Positions 8,330 through 18,167 of a DNA stretch of 64,000 nt are shown here, in pieces. Each line of letters begins with the position of its first letter. Position 1 is the stretch's first letter. A program made the position numbers and the translations under genes. Origin of the DNA: an uncultured Ruminococcus sp. GTDB lineage: Bacteria; Bacillota; Clostridia; Oscillospirales; Ruminococcaceae. The stretch covers positions 1 to 64,000 of the forward strand of contig CAJTLC010000007.1 in the NCBI GenBank assembly GCA_910576995.1, given 5' to 3'. The notes beneath the pieces were generated by a model, which was not told where the DNA came from, searched no databases, and saw nothing but the letters and a program-made list of their open reading frames with translations.

Positions 8330-11300
8330 TTGAACAAAAAAAGACTTTTGGCGGCAATGACATCCGCAGTCTGCTTTGCGAGTACTTTCGCAGTAATGCC
8401 GCAGATCGCAGGTATGCAGACTTTCGCTTCGGAAGCTGTCAGCAACGGATTCGAAGTTAACTACGAAGGCTGGCACGGCAACGGCGATACTGTTGAACTT
8501 ACAGCTATCGACGGCGTGGGAACGGACTCTTCAAGAGGAATGAAAGTAAGCGGCAGAACAAGCAGTTCCGACGGCGCGGCTTCGTCAAAGGGATTCTACC
8601 TCTGGGGCGGAATCAATTACGACTACAGCGTTAAGGTAAAATCCGATACGGACGAAACTTTCCGTCTTTCATTGAGATGTCTTGATGAGGAGACCGATAA
8701 AGAAACCGTTGTCGAACTGGACAGTGTTTCTGTAAAGGCAGGAGAATGGGCAGAACTTTCCGCTTCATACAAAGCTCCCGAAAACTCATATGAATTCGAG
8801 CTGACCATCACTGCCGACAGCACGGCTGATTTCGTATTTGACGACGTTCTCGTAACTACTAAAGAGACAAAATCCGTTGAAGCGGCAGTCGCGGGCAAGG
8901 GTCTGAAAGACGAATTCGCAAATTACGGATTCCGCGTTGGTAATATCCTCAACGGAGGAACTGTCAAGAATTCCGCTATAACGGCTATCATGCTGAAAGA
9001 TCACAACGCTATTGAGTGCGAAAACGAAACAAAGCCCGACGCAACTCTGGTTCAGAACGGTTCGACAAATACGAATATCAAAGTTTCGCTCAACAGCTGC
9101 GCGGCTATTGCGGATTTCTGCATAAAGAATAATCTTGGTTTCCGCGGTCATACTCTTGTATGGCACAGCCAGACTCCTGAGTGGTTCTTCAAGGATAATT
9201 TCCAGCAGGGCGGAAACTGGGTAAACTCTTCCGTAATGGATCAGCGTCTTGAAAGTTATATCAAAAATATGTTCGGCGCAATCCAGACGCAGTATCCCGA
9301 TCTCGATCTTTATGCATACGACGTCTGCAACGAATGCGTTTCGGACGACTCCAACAGAACCGCTAATAACGGCGGCGCAAGAGAACCGGGCTACGGCAAC
9401 GGAAAGTCGCCTTGGGTACAGGTTTACGGCAGCAACGCTTTCGTTGAAAAGGCTTTCAGTTATGCAAGAAAATATGCTCCCGCAGACTGCGATCTTTATT
9501 ACAATGACTACAATGAATATTGGGATCACAAGCGTGACTGCATCATTAATACTATAGTAAAGCCTCTTTATAATAAGGGTCTTCTCGACGGTATGGGTAT
9601 GCAGTCCCACGTACCTGCCAACGCAACCGGTTTTGCAGGAACTGATTCGTATATTCAGGCTATGGATATGTATCTTGGAGTAGGATGCGACCTTCAGATC
9701 TCGGAACTTGATATATCCGTTGAAAGCGGCAAGTACAGCTATACCGATCAGGCAAACAAATATAAGGCTATTTTCCAGCACGCAATGGATGTAAATACAA
9801 GCGGCAAGTATAACGGAAAGGTAACTCTCGTTCAGGTCTGGGGACCGAACGACGCGAATTCATGGCTTTCCGCAGGTTCAAACGGCTTGCTTTATGATGC
9901 AAACAATCAGCCTAAGGAGGCTTATACAGCGCTGACTTCCATTGTTCCCGACAGCGAGTGGGGAGATGGTTCGAACATTGGCAGCGGCGGAGTAGATCCG
10001 AAGCCGAATGATTACGGCTGGTGGTTCCAGTGCGGATTCGAGAACGGCGACGACAACTGGACTAACAGAGGCGGAAATAAAGTTGCTGTTACCGATAAGG
10101 AGCATTATACGGAATGGGGAAGCCATTCTCTTGAAGTTACCGACAGAACTTCAGAGTGGATGGGCGCTTCTCTCGCACTCAGCCCGAAGATTTTCAAGGC
10201 GGAAGAAAGCTATAGCTTCTCAACTCATGTAAAGCAGAATTCGGGTGAAAACGTTAAATTCATGATGAAGCTGGAATACACTGACGCAAACGGCGAAACG
10301 GCTTATGACGAGATCGCAAGCGTAACAGCTCCCGACGGTGCATGGGCGCAGCTTCACAACAGTGAATATACAATTCCCGCAGGCGCGACAAACCTGAAGA
10401 TTTATATTGAAACGGAAAAGTCGCTGACTGATTTCTTCATTGACGAAGCTATCGGCGCAGTCAAGGGAACAGGTATCGCAGGCGAAGGTCAGCCTGATCT
10501 TCCTGTCGATCCCAGCTCTATCCTCCTTGGCGATACTAATCTTGACGGAAGAGTTGACGTTTATGACATGATAAATGAGCGAAATGCGGTTCTCGGAAAT
10601 ATCACCGATAAGGCGATCCTTAAATCTGCCGACGTTGACAGAAGCGGCAAGGTTGAAGCAAACGATCTCGTGCTTTTGCAGGAGTTCCTGCTTGGTAAGA
10701 TCAAGGAATTCCCCAACAATATGCCCGCTGTAGATACGGCGAAGATGAGCGAGCTTTTCAAGAATATCTCGGTCAACGACAGCTGGAAGAAAGACGGCGA
10801 AAATAACGTTCTCTGGACTCACCGTTTCGGAGCAGATCCCGGCTTTATGGTTTACAACGACAGACTTTACGTGTTCACAACAAATGACGCGTTCGAGTAT
10901 AATTCAAACGGCGAAATTCAGACGAATACTTACAACAGCCAGACGATCAACTGCTTCTCGTCCGCCGATCTCGTAAACTGGACGGATCACGGCGCAATTC
11001 CTGCCGCAGGAAAGAACGGCGCAGCTAAATGGGCAGGCTACGCATGGGCTCCCGACGCTTGCTGGAAAAAGATCAATGGTAAGGATAAATTTTTCCTTTA
11101 CTTTGCAGACAGCGCAGGCGGAATAGGCGTTTTGACAGCTGACAGTCCGGAAGGTCCTTATACCGATCCTATCGGAAAGGCACTTATCAACAGAAGCACT
11201 CCCGGTTTCGGCGACGTAACATGGCTTTTCGATCCTGCTGTTCTGGTTGACGACGACGGCACAGGTTATCTTTACGTAGGCGGCGGAGTTCCCGACGGAA

Positions 11301-12160
11301 AAGCTGCCGATCCCGGAACTGCGAGAGCTGTCAAACTCGGCGCGGATATGACAAGTCTTTCCGGCGAATATGCAAGAATGAATCCCCCTTATCTTTTTGA
11401 GGATTCCTCGATTCTTAAAGTTGGCGACACTTATTATTATTCATACTGCACGAACTGGAGTACGGGCGGAAATCCCTACGGATTCAATAATGCCGAGATC
11501 GGCGTAATGACTTCCAAGAATCCTCTCGGACCGTTCACTTATAAGGGTATCGCGCTTAAAAATCCCGCTTCTTATCAGCTTGACGGCGGCGGAAACAATC
11601 ACCACTCGATAGTTGGATTCAAGGGCAAGTATTATATGCTCTATCATAGCCGTCATCAGTCAAGAGCGATGAATATTCAGGCTAAAAACAGCGACGGAAC
11701 TACGGATCTGGGCGGCAACTACCGTTCATGCCACCTTGACGAAGCTTCATTCTCAAACGGAATGTTCTCGTCGTCAGGTTCAATGAAGGGCGTATCGCAG
11801 ATTGAAACTCTCGACCCGTACAAGACAGTTCAGGCTGAAACAATGTCCAATCAGTCTAAGGGAATCTCCACAACAGGTCTTGGAAATACAAAGGTTGCAG
11901 GCAAAAAGGGCGAGTGGATAAAGGTTTCGGGCGTTAATCTGAAAAACGGCGTATCTACTATTAAGATAAATGCCAATGCGAAAAGCGGCAGCGCAGCGAT
12001 CAAGGTTTGCGCAGGTTCGCCAACAGGCGACGTTATTGGTTACGCGGAGATCACATCCGGCGAGATTGAAGTTCCCGCAGTAACAAGCATGACGGGAACG
12101 AAGGATGTTTACTTCGTATTCAGCGGCGACGTTGAATTCGACAGCTGGTCGTTCACATAA
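8330..12160 (+). CDS. Secreted CBM22-GH10-CBM22-dockerin-GH43-CBM6 xylan hydrolase
   Basis: About 1276 residues from a TTG at 8330, chosen because the GH30 gene has the same leader pattern and the upstream ATG lies at the transcription start. Signal peptide 1-34. CBM22 about 35-175. GH10 xylanase about 187-540, with acid/base Glu in DVCNECV and nucleophile Glu in QISELDIS. Second CBM22 about 560-715. Dockerin about 730-795 with two calcium loops (GDTNLDGRVDVYD, ADVDRSGKVEANDL). GH43 about 815-1155. C-terminal CBM6-like module to the end (QAETMS, FDSWSFT). It should cut xylan backbone and trim arabinose or xylose while docked on a cell-surface scaffold. The internal dockerin between two catalytic halves is unusual outside Ruminococcus. 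Confidence 0.93.
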   Translation: MNKKRLLAAMTSAVCFASTFAVMPQIAGMQTFASEAVSNGFEVNYEGWHGNGDTVELTAIDGVGTDSSRGMKVSGRTSSSDGAASSKGFYLWGGINYDYSVKVKSDTDETFRLSLRCLDEETDKETVVELDSVSVKAGEWAELSASYKAPENSYEFELTITADSTADFVFDDVLVTTKETKSVEAAVAGKGLKDEFANYGFRVGNILNGGTVKNSAITAIMLKDHNAIECENETKPDATLVQNGSTNTNIKVSLNSCAAIADFCIKNNLGFRGHTLVWHSQTPEWFFKDNFQQGGNWVNSSVMDQRLESYIKNMFGAIQTQYPDLDLYAYDVCNECVSDDSNRTANNGGAREPGYGNGKSPWVQVYGSNAFVEKAFSYARKYAPADCDLYYNDYNEYWDHKRDCIINTIVKPLYNKGLLDGMGMQSHVPANATGFAGTDSYIQAMDMYLGVGCDLQISELDISVESGKYSYTDQANKYKAIFQHAMDVNTSGKYNGKVTLVQVWGPNDANSWLSAGSNGLLYDANNQPKEAYTALTSIVPDSEWGDGSNIGSGGVDPKPNDYGWWFQCGFENGDDNWTNRGGNKVAVTDKEHYTEWGSHSLEVTDRTSEWMGASLALSPKIFKAEESYSFSTHVKQNSGENVKFMMKLEYTDANGETAYDEIASVTAPDGAWAQLHNSEYTIPAGATNLKIYIETEKSLTDFFIDEAIGAVKGTGIAGEGQPDLPVDPSSILLGDTNLDGRVDVYDMINERNAVLGNITDKAILKSADVDRSGKVEANDLVLLQEFLLGKIKEFPNNMPAVDTAKMSELFKNISVNDSWKKDGENNVLWTHRFGADPGFMVYNDRLYVFTTNDAFEYNSNGEIQTNTYNSQTINCFSSADLVNWTDHGAIPAAGKNGAAKWAGYAWAPDACWKKINGKDKFFLYFADSAGGIGVLTADSPEGPYTDPIGKALINRSTPGFGDVTWLFDPAVLVDDDGTGYLYVGGGVPDGKAADPGTARAVKLGADMTSLSGEYARMNPPYLFEDSSILKVGDTYYYSYCTNWSTGGNPYGFNNAEIGVMTSKNPLGPFTYKGIALKNPASYQLDGGGNNHHSIVGFKGKYYMLYHSRHQSRAMNIQAKNSDGTTDLGGNYRSCHLDEASFSNGMFSSSGSMKGVSQIETLDPYKTVQAETMSNQSKGISTTGLGNTKVAGKKGEWIKVSGVNLKNGVSTIKINANAKSGSAAIKVCAGSPTGDVIGYAEITSGEIEVPAVTSMTGTKDVYFVFSGDVEFDSWSFT

Positions 12161-12167
12161 GATTATT

Positions 12168-12281
12168 TCGGCTGCCGTTATCTGCACAACGGCGGCAGCC
12201 GGTATAATATAAATAAATATATTGTAAGGGTAAGACAAATCAGAGAAAACAGTCGTTTTGGGTTACGGCTGTTTTTTCTTT
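12168..12281 (+). terminator. Two hairpins after the GH10/GH43 gene
   Basis: The first hairpin (GGCTGCCG with CGGCGGCAGCC, 12168-12201) lacks a T-run. The second (12244-12281, AAAACAG with CTGTTTT followed by TTCTTT) has the form of an intrinsic terminator. Confidence 0.65.
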
Positions 12282-12305
12282 AGCTGCACAACATCTGCAA
12301 AAAAT

Positions 12306-12338
12306 CCACCTTTTCTGCAATTTGTGGGTTGTAAATAA
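12306..12338. promoter_or_regulatory. Candidate shared operator, xylan gene copy 2
   Basis: Near copy of 8214-8246 at the same position relative to the -35 box, with identical words CCACC, TCTGCAA and TTGTGGGTTGT. The flanking DNA is not similar, so the match is specific to the regulatory segment. Confidence 0.6.
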
Positions 12339-12357
12339 TTTGTGAACGCGGTATAAT
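12329..12357 (+). promoter_or_regulatory. Promoter of the GH30/CE1 gene
   Basis: TTGTAA (12329-12334), a 17-bp spacer and TATAAT (12352-12357). The weak -35 is embedded in the candidate operator, which suits an activated promoter. Confidence 0.7.
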
Positions 12358-12420
12358 AATATATAAAAAAGGGTAACTGTTGATTGAAATTATAGTAAAT
12401 TAAACGAGGGAGTGATTATT

Positions 12421-15339
12421 ATGAAAATCAAATATGTATTGGCGAGAGTCATGTCGGCAGCGACAGCTTCAGCAATGATCGTTACAGGATTTGCGATTGC
12501 GCCTGCAAACGATCAGGCAATAATTGAAGCGGACGCGGCTTCAACAGTCGTTATTGATACGACTACCGAGTATCAGACGATCAGGGGATTCGGCGGAATG
12601 AATCACCCCGAATGGACGGGAAAAGACCTGACCGATTCGCAGAGAAAGACAGCTTTTGGCAATGAAACGAATGATCTGGGGCTGACCATTGTACGTGTTT
12701 TTGTCAATCCTGATAAAAATCAGTGGAAACTTGCCGTTCCTACAGCTAAATATGCTTCTCAAAACGGCGTTACAGTATTTGCTTCGCCTTGGGAACCCCC
12801 GTCAAATCTGGCGGAATCGGGCGGCAGCAACGGTAAGCTTCATCTTCCGAAATCGAATTACGGAGCATATGCTCAGCATCTTAATGATTTCGGAACTTAT
12901 ATGAAAGATAACGGCGTCGATCTTTATTCAATATCCGTTCAGAATGAGCCTGACTATGCAGAAGACTGGACATATTGGTCAACAGACGAAACGGTTGATT
13001 TTATTGCAAATTATGGCGATAAGATCACAAGTACGCGTCTTATGTCGCCTGAATCGTTCCAGTACGCACCACTTACCGCGTCATGGGTAAAGGACGGCGG
13101 CAAGAAGTTTTACAAAAAAATATTGGAAAACAGCAAGGCGTTTGCAAACTGCGACGTTTTCGGAACGCATATGTATGGAACCCAGCGCGACTGGATGGAT
13201 TATCCTGAACTGGAAAAATGTGGTAAGGAAATCTGGATGACGGAAGTTTACGTTCCGAACAGCGAGGCGGATTCAGCAAATCGCTGGCCGGAAGCTCTTC
13301 AGGTTTCCGAAAACATTCATAATGCTCTTGTTGTTGGAAATATGAGCGCTTATACATGGTGGTACATCAGAAGAAGCTACGGACTTATGGACGAAAACGG
13401 CGCGATCACCAAACGAGGCTACAATATGGCTCAGTATTCCAAGTGGGTTCGTCCGGGCGATAAGAGAATTGAGGTTACGGAGCAGCCGGCAGACAACGTT
13501 CTTGTTTCGGCTTATAAAAATGACAATAATCAGGTAACAGTTGTTGCCATTAATAAAGGCAGCACGGAGTATACGCAGTCGTTTAATATCGGAAGCGGCG
13601 AAAAAATCGTTGAAGTTGACCGCTACAGAACTTCCGCGAACGAAAATATTGCCAAGACCGATAATATGGAAAACAACGGCAGCGGATTTTATTCGCAGCT
13701 TCCCGCAAACAGCGTATCCACATTTGTAATTTCTCTCGAAGGAAGCGGAACGACTCCCGGAGTTGAACCGGACGCAAACGGCTATTACTTCCATGACGAA
13801 TTCGAAGGCGATGTCGGCACATGGGAAAGCCGCGGAGCGAATGAAGTTAAACTGAGCGGACGTATCGCTCAAAAGGGCACGGAATCTCTTCTCGTTACAG
13901 AAAGAGAAGCTTCATGGAACGGTGCGGCAAAGGCTCTCGATTCCAAGGTTTTCAAGCCCGGTGAAGAATACAGTTTCAGCGCCTGCGCAACTTATTTCGA
14001 CGGCGGCGAATCTCAGAAATTCTTCATGAAGCTGCAATATAAAGGTTCGGACGGCGAAACTCACTATTCGACTATCGCCGAGGGCGCGACAGTTCCCGGA
14101 ACGTGGGTTCAGCTTGCAAACAGCAATTACAAAATTCCTGCCGACGCGTCGGAGATGATGATCTACGTTGAAACGGAGTCGGGTTCGGATAATTTCTATA
14201 TTGATGAAGCGATCGGCGCGGTTGGAGGTACGAAAATAGCAGGTCCTCCCGTTCCCGTTATCCCCGATCCTACAAAGCCGTCCAAGCCCCTTGATAAGTA
14301 CATTGCAGGCGATATTAATTTTGACGGCAGAGTTGACGTATACGATCTTGTTGAAATGCGCGCAGGTATTGTAAATGGATTTGTCAGCGATACGGCTCGT
14401 AATGTAGCGGATGTAAATGCTGACGGCGAAGTTGGATTGGCTGATCTGGTAGCCCTCCAGAAATTCCTGCTCGGTCAGAACGAGCCTCTTAAAAATCTTG
14501 AAGTTACAACTCCTGCTGCAAAAATGCGTACTATTTCGGAATATACGCCCATAGTTGCAGCGAACGTATCCGAGTTTGAAACGGCTGATTCCAAAACGGA
14601 AAAAGCGGGAGTACAATATGGAACTCTTGAAGCAAAAAGCTATTATTCGGCATTCTGCGGCAGAGAGAAGAAGTATAACGTTCTTCTGCCCGCAGGTTAT
14701 ACGACAAGCAAAAAATATCCCGTCCTTTATGTTATGCATGGTTACTGGGAAAATCAGGACAGAATGATCATAAAGGGCAACGATACGATGTATACGAAGC
14801 AGATCATCGGCAACGCTATAGCCGAGGGCGCTGCCAAGGATATGATTGTTGTATTCCCTTATATTTATTCCAGTCAGACTCAGAATGACTGCAGCGCAAT
14901 GGACGACGCGAATAATCTCGCATACGATAATTTCGACACTGTTCTAACCACGGAACTTATGCCTCTTATAGAGAAAGAATACAGCGTGGCGACGGGCAGA
15001 GAAAATACGGCTATTACAGGATTTTCAATGGGCGGAAGAGAATCGCTCATGATAGGTATGAAACACCCCGATCTTTTCGGATATGTCGGTGCAATTTGTC
15101 CTGCACCCGGCGCTACGGGCGCATGGAAATTTGCTTCCGAAGAAGCTTCCCCGTCGCTTGTTTTCATTACGGCAGGAAGCAACGATACGATTGTATATGA
15201 TAATCCCAAGAATTATCATAATAATTTCACCAACAACGGCGTGCCACATATTTGGCATTACGTAAACGGCGGTTACCACGGCGATAACAGTATTCATGCT
15301 CATCTCTATAATTTCGTGCGCGCCGTGTTCCAGGCTTAA
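12421..15339 (+). CDS. Secreted GH30 glucuronoxylanase-CBM22-dockerin-CE1 esterase
   Basis: 972 residues from ATG 12421 (GAGGGAG spaced well; the upstream ATG at 12412 is too close). Signal peptide about 1-40. GH30 about 45-440 with GFGGMNHPEW, acid/base Glu near 176 (QNEPDYAEDW) and nucleophile near 275 (WMTEVYV). WWYIRRSYG is typical of GH30 subfamily 8 enzymes that recognise glucuronic acid side groups. CBM22 about 450-600, dockerin about 625-688 (GDINFDGRVDVYD, ADVNADGEVGLAD), CE1 feruloyl esterase-like domain about 727-970 with nucleophile Ser near 869 in GFSMGG and a late His in GGYHGDNS. It would open glucuronoxylan and release ferulate. Again the dockerin is internal. Confidence 0.93.
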   Translation: MKIKYVLARVMSAATASAMIVTGFAIAPANDQAIIEADAASTVVIDTTTEYQTIRGFGGMNHPEWTGKDLTDSQRKTAFGNETNDLGLTIVRVFVNPDKNQWKLAVPTAKYASQNGVTVFASPWEPPSNLAESGGSNGKLHLPKSNYGAYAQHLNDFGTYMKDNGVDLYSISVQNEPDYAEDWTYWSTDETVDFIANYGDKITSTRLMSPESFQYAPLTASWVKDGGKKFYKKILENSKAFANCDVFGTHMYGTQRDWMDYPELEKCGKEIWMTEVYVPNSEADSANRWPEALQVSENIHNALVVGNMSAYTWWYIRRSYGLMDENGAITKRGYNMAQYSKWVRPGDKRIEVTEQPADNVLVSAYKNDNNQVTVVAINKGSTEYTQSFNIGSGEKIVEVDRYRTSANENIAKTDNMENNGSGFYSQLPANSVSTFVISLEGSGTTPGVEPDANGYYFHDEFEGDVGTWESRGANEVKLSGRIAQKGTESLLVTEREASWNGAAKALDSKVFKPGEEYSFSACATYFDGGESQKFFMKLQYKGSDGETHYSTIAEGATVPGTWVQLANSNYKIPADASEMMIYVETESGSDNFYIDEAIGAVGGTKIAGPPVPVIPDPTKPSKPLDKYIAGDINFDGRVDVYDLVEMRAGIVNGFVSDTARNVADVNADGEVGLADLVALQKFLLGQNEPLKNLEVTTPAAKMRTISEYTPIVAANVSEFETADSKTEKAGVQYGTLEAKSYYSAFCGREKKYNVLLPAGYTTSKKYPVLYVMHGYWENQDRMIIKGNDTMYTKQIIGNAIAEGAAKDMIVVFPYIYSSQTQNDCSAMDDANNLAYDNFDTVLTTELMPLIEKEYSVATGRENTAITGFSMGGRESLMIGMKHPDLFGYVGAICPAPGATGAWKFASEEASPSLVFITAGSNDTIVYDNPKNYHNNFTNNGVPHIWHYVNGGYHGDNSIHAHLYNFVRAVFQA

Positions 15340-15366
15340 TTAAGTTATCTTCTAATCATCCCTCAT

Positions 15367-15399
15367 AATGCGGCTTCATTTTGTTGAAGCCGCATTTTT
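15367..15399 (+). terminator. Terminator of the GH30/CE1 gene
   Basis: A perfect 12-bp stem (AATGCGGCTTCA with TGAAGCCGCATT) and TTTTA tail, 28 bp after the stop codon. Confidence 0.88.
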
Positions 15400-15420
15400 A
15401 TGAAAAAATGAAATAAGCTA

Positions 15421-15449
15421 TTGACAAATTTGAAATTATGTGATATAAT
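15421..15449 (+). promoter_or_regulatory. Perfect-consensus promoter of the aldolase-like gene
   Basis: TTGACA (15421-15426), 17 bp, TATAAT (15444-15449). It suggests strong constitutive expression, unlike the xylan genes upstream. Confidence 0.88.
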
Positions 15450-15502
15450 ATGTACTATATTGATTAAAAGCTTTAAAGTGATAAAGTGAAAGGATTGTTA
15501 AT

Positions 15503-16477
15503 ATGAAAGAAATATCCAAACTCATGGGTTACAGAGCCTCCATTAAGGTTCTGGACGCTACTCTGCGCGACGGCGGTCTTGTTAATGATTTCAGATTCTC
15601 CGACGATTTTGTAAGAGCGCTGTATCTATCCAATATCCGCGCAGGCGTAGATTATATGGAATTCGGCTACAAGGGCGATAAATCCATGTTTGACGTTGAA
15701 AAATTCGGACCTTGCAAATTTTGCGATGACGATTATATTCGTCGTATTGTAGGCGAAAATAATACCGATCTCAAAATCGCGGTAATGGCTGACGTTGGAA
15801 GATGCGACTATAAAAATGACATTCATGATCGCAGCGACAGCCCGATTGATCTCGTGCGCGTTGCAACCTATCTGCATCAGATTCCCACTGCCGTAAGTAT
15901 GATAGAGGACGCGAAATCAAAGGGCTATGAAGTAAGCTGCAATATCATGGCTATCTCGAACGCCCGTGAATCTGATCTTCAGGCTGCGCTTGACATTCTC
16001 GGTCAGTCGCCTGTTGACGCGCTTTACATCGTTGACAGTTTCGGTTCTCTTTATCCGGAACAGATTGCGCGCATGGTCAATATTTACAAGGAATTTGCCG
16101 AAAAGTATGATAAAAAGCTGGGTATTCACGCTCATAATAATCAGCAGCTTGCGTTTGCGAATACGATAGAAGCAGTAGGCGACGGAGTTGATTGGCTTGA
16201 CGCGACATATGCCGGTATGGGCAGAGGAGCAGGAAACTGCGCTATGGAACTTCTGCTGGGATTTTTGAAGAATCCAAAGTACAACGTTTATCCTGCAATT
16301 CAGTTTATCGAGGAGCAGATGCCTGCCGTACGCGAAGCAGGCGCTGTATGGGGATATGATTTCCAGTACATGATGACAGGCTTGCTGAATCAGCATCCCA
16401 GAACGGCAATCGAATTCACAAAGCAGAACAGAACTGACTATTCGGAATTCTACAAGGAGATACTTGCTCAGGAATAA
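15503..16477 (+). CDS. HMGL-like (DRE-TIM) aldolase-family protein
   Basis: 324 residues. The N terminus has the metal and catalytic signature LDATLRDGGLVNDF, and the C-terminal half has the metal-binding HAHNN together with DATYAGMGRGAGN. These define the DRE-TIM metallolyase superfamily (HMG-CoA lyase, isopropylmalate synthase, 4-hydroxy-2-oxovalerate aldolase). The DATLRDGG variant and short length point to the 4-hydroxy-2-oxovalerate aldolase-like branch, but no aldehyde dehydrogenase or pathway partner is next to it, so the substrate is unknown. It is monocistronic, with its own consensus promoter and terminator. Similar stand-alone genes sometimes accompany surface polysaccharide synthesis. 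Confidence 0.8.
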   Translation: MKEISKLMGYRASIKVLDATLRDGGLVNDFRFSDDFVRALYLSNIRAGVDYMEFGYKGDKSMFDVEKFGPCKFCDDDYIRRIVGENNTDLKIAVMADVGRCDYKNDIHDRSDSPIDLVRVATYLHQIPTAVSMIEDAKSKGYEVSCNIMAISNARESDLQAALDILGQSPVDALYIVDSFGSLYPEQIARMVNIYKEFAEKYDKKLGIHAHNNQQLAFANTIEAVGDGVDWLDATYAGMGRGAGNCAMELLLGFLKNPKYNVYPAIQFIEEQMPAVREAGAVWGYDFQYMMTGLLNQHPRTAIEFTKQNRTDYSEFYKEILAQE

Positions 16478-16486
16478 GATAAAGAA

Positions 16487-16518
16487 AACTCTCATATCGC
16501 AATGATATGGGAGTTTTT
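16487..16518. terminator. Bidirectional terminator between convergent genes
   Basis: AAAACTCTCATATC pairs with GATATGGGAGTTTT and is followed by T-rich sequence on both strands, between the aldolase-like gene and the von Willebrand A lipoprotein gene. Confidence 0.85.
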
Positions 16519-16519
16519 C

Positions 16520-18136
16520 TTATCTTACGGAAGAAACCAGATGTGTAAGCTCTTCCGCCTTATCGTCTAAATGATCAATATTTCCAATAGAATCCAGAAT
16601 ATGATCATATGAAGAATTCATTTTGAATTCCGAATTTTTCAGCAGCATTGCAAATTCCGCAGCCGCGCCCGCAAGAATTATCTTATCGGACGGCTTTTCG
16701 CTGTATTTTTCCATGCCGAAAAGCTTTGAACGGTAAATATCCTCACCGCTGTCTATATCCTTATAAGTCACGGAAAGCTTGCAGAGTTCGGTTCTGCCGG
16801 AAGTTTCAGGCTCGTCGAAGGGCTGGCTGTGTTCATCGGCAAATTCCAGTTCAACGCCGTGATAGGTATTCGCGCCGCCTGCGAGTTCAACTTCATAAAG
16901 AGCGGTAACGCTGTGACCGGCGCCGACTTCGCCTGCGTCTTTCGTATTATCGTAAAAATCTTCGGCATTCATAAGGCGGTTGTCATATCCGATGAGACGG
17001 TAGCTCTTCACGGTCGAGGGATTGAACTCCACCTGTAATTTTACGTCCTTAGCGATCGTAAAGAGCGTTCCGCTCATTTCCTTGACGAGAACCCTTTCGG
17101 CTTCTTCAACGGAATCAATATAGCTGTAATTGCCATTGCCATTGTCAGCAACAGCTTCGAGACGGGCGTCCTTATAATTTCCCGTGCCGAATCCGAGAAC
17201 GGAGAGATAAATGCCTTTATCGCGCTTTTCCTCAATAAGCTTAGTCAGTTCTTCTTCGGAAGACGCACCGACGTTCAGATCGCCGTCCGTTGCAAGGATA
17301 ATACGGTTATTTCCGCCCTCGATAAAATATTTTTCTGCAAGCTTATAAGCGGTTTCAATGCCGCCCTCGCCGTTAGTACTGCCGCCGGCTGTGATAGAGT
17401 AAAGAGTATCATAAATTTCGTCGGCTTCGGCAGCGCTTGCGCCGGAAATAAGAGTATCGCTTTTGCTCGCATAGGTAACGATTGAAATTCTGTCGTATTC
17501 GCGGAGGTTTTCAGTAAGCATTCCGAAAGCCTGCTGAACCAGAGGCAGCTTGTCATAAGAATTCATCGAACCCGAAGAATCAATAAGGAATACCAGATTT
17601 GAGGGCGGAAGTTCGGTATCTCTCATGCGGTCGCCCTGAATTCCGAGCATCATAAGCTTTGTATTTTTGTTCCAGGGACAGTCGGCAATTTCAATGTACT
17701 GGCTGAAAGTTTCGTCTTTTTCGGGATCGGGGTAATTATAGTCGAAATAATTGATGAATTCCTCGATACGAACGGCGTCTTCGGGGACTTTATTTCCGTT
17801 TTCGATAAGGCGGCGAACATTGCTGTACGAAGCGGTATCGACGTCGGCTGAAAAAGTTGAAAGCGGCTCTGTCTTGGGATCTTTAAAGCCCGATTCCTCA
17901 AAGTTTTTGTACTCCTCGTTTGCGGTTGAAAAATCGTCAGCGGTTGCTCCGTCGTAATGCTCTATGTAATCGGAGGAATAGCTTTCGTCCAATGCATTTT
18001 GAAATTTTCCGCCGTCGTAACTCTGGGAAGAGCTGCTGCTTTCATATTTCGCATTATCGCCGCAGCTTGTGAAAGCCGCCGTTATAAGTGAAGCCGATAA
18101 TGCAAATGCCGCGTATCTATAAATTTTTCTTCTCAT
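16520..18136 (-). CDS. Secreted VWA-domain lipoprotein (YfbK/DUF3520 type)
   Basis: 538 residues. The N terminus is a lipoprotein signal with cleavage before Cys in AAFTSCGD, followed by a Ser-rich linker. FSTFSADVDTASYSNVRR is the conserved N-terminal block of the YfbK family, then the von Willebrand A domain with the metal site DSSGSMNS and the later Thr and Asp positions (ATDGDLNVG), then the C-terminal DUF3520 region (FNPSTVKSYRLIGYDNR). It should sit on the outer face of the membrane and bind partners in a metal-dependent way. The biological role of the family is not known. Monocistronic; the upstream region on its 5' side contains two palindromic repeats. Confidence 0.88.
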   Translation of the reverse strand: MRRKIYRYAAFALSASLITAAFTSCGDNAKYESSSSSQSYDGGKFQNALDESYSSDYIEHYDGATADDFSTANEEYKNFEESGFKDPKTEPLSTFSADVDTASYSNVRRLIENGNKVPEDAVRIEEFINYFDYNYPDPEKDETFSQYIEIADCPWNKNTKLMMLGIQGDRMRDTELPPSNLVFLIDSSGSMNSYDKLPLVQQAFGMLTENLREYDRISIVTYASKSDTLISGASAAEADEIYDTLYSITAGGSTNGEGGIETAYKLAEKYFIEGGNNRIILATDGDLNVGASSEEELTKLIEEKRDKGIYLSVLGFGTGNYKDARLEAVADNGNGNYSYIDSVEEAERVLVKEMSGTLFTIAKDVKLQVEFNPSTVKSYRLIGYDNRLMNAEDFYDNTKDAGEVGAGHSVTALYEVELAGGANTYHGVELEFADEHSQPFDEPETSGRTELCKLSVTYKDIDSGEDIYRSKLFGMEKYSEKPSDKIILAGAAAEFAMLLKNSEFKMNSSYDHILDSIGNIDHLDDKAEELTHLVSSVR

Positions 18137-18167
18137 AATAACACCTCTTTACAGCCTGTTAAGGCTC

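Noticed and set aside
8786..9781. 331-codon open frame antisense to the GH10 domain
   Set aside because: Same reason: mirror of a highly expressed gene, with low-complexity hydrophobic product and no start signal.
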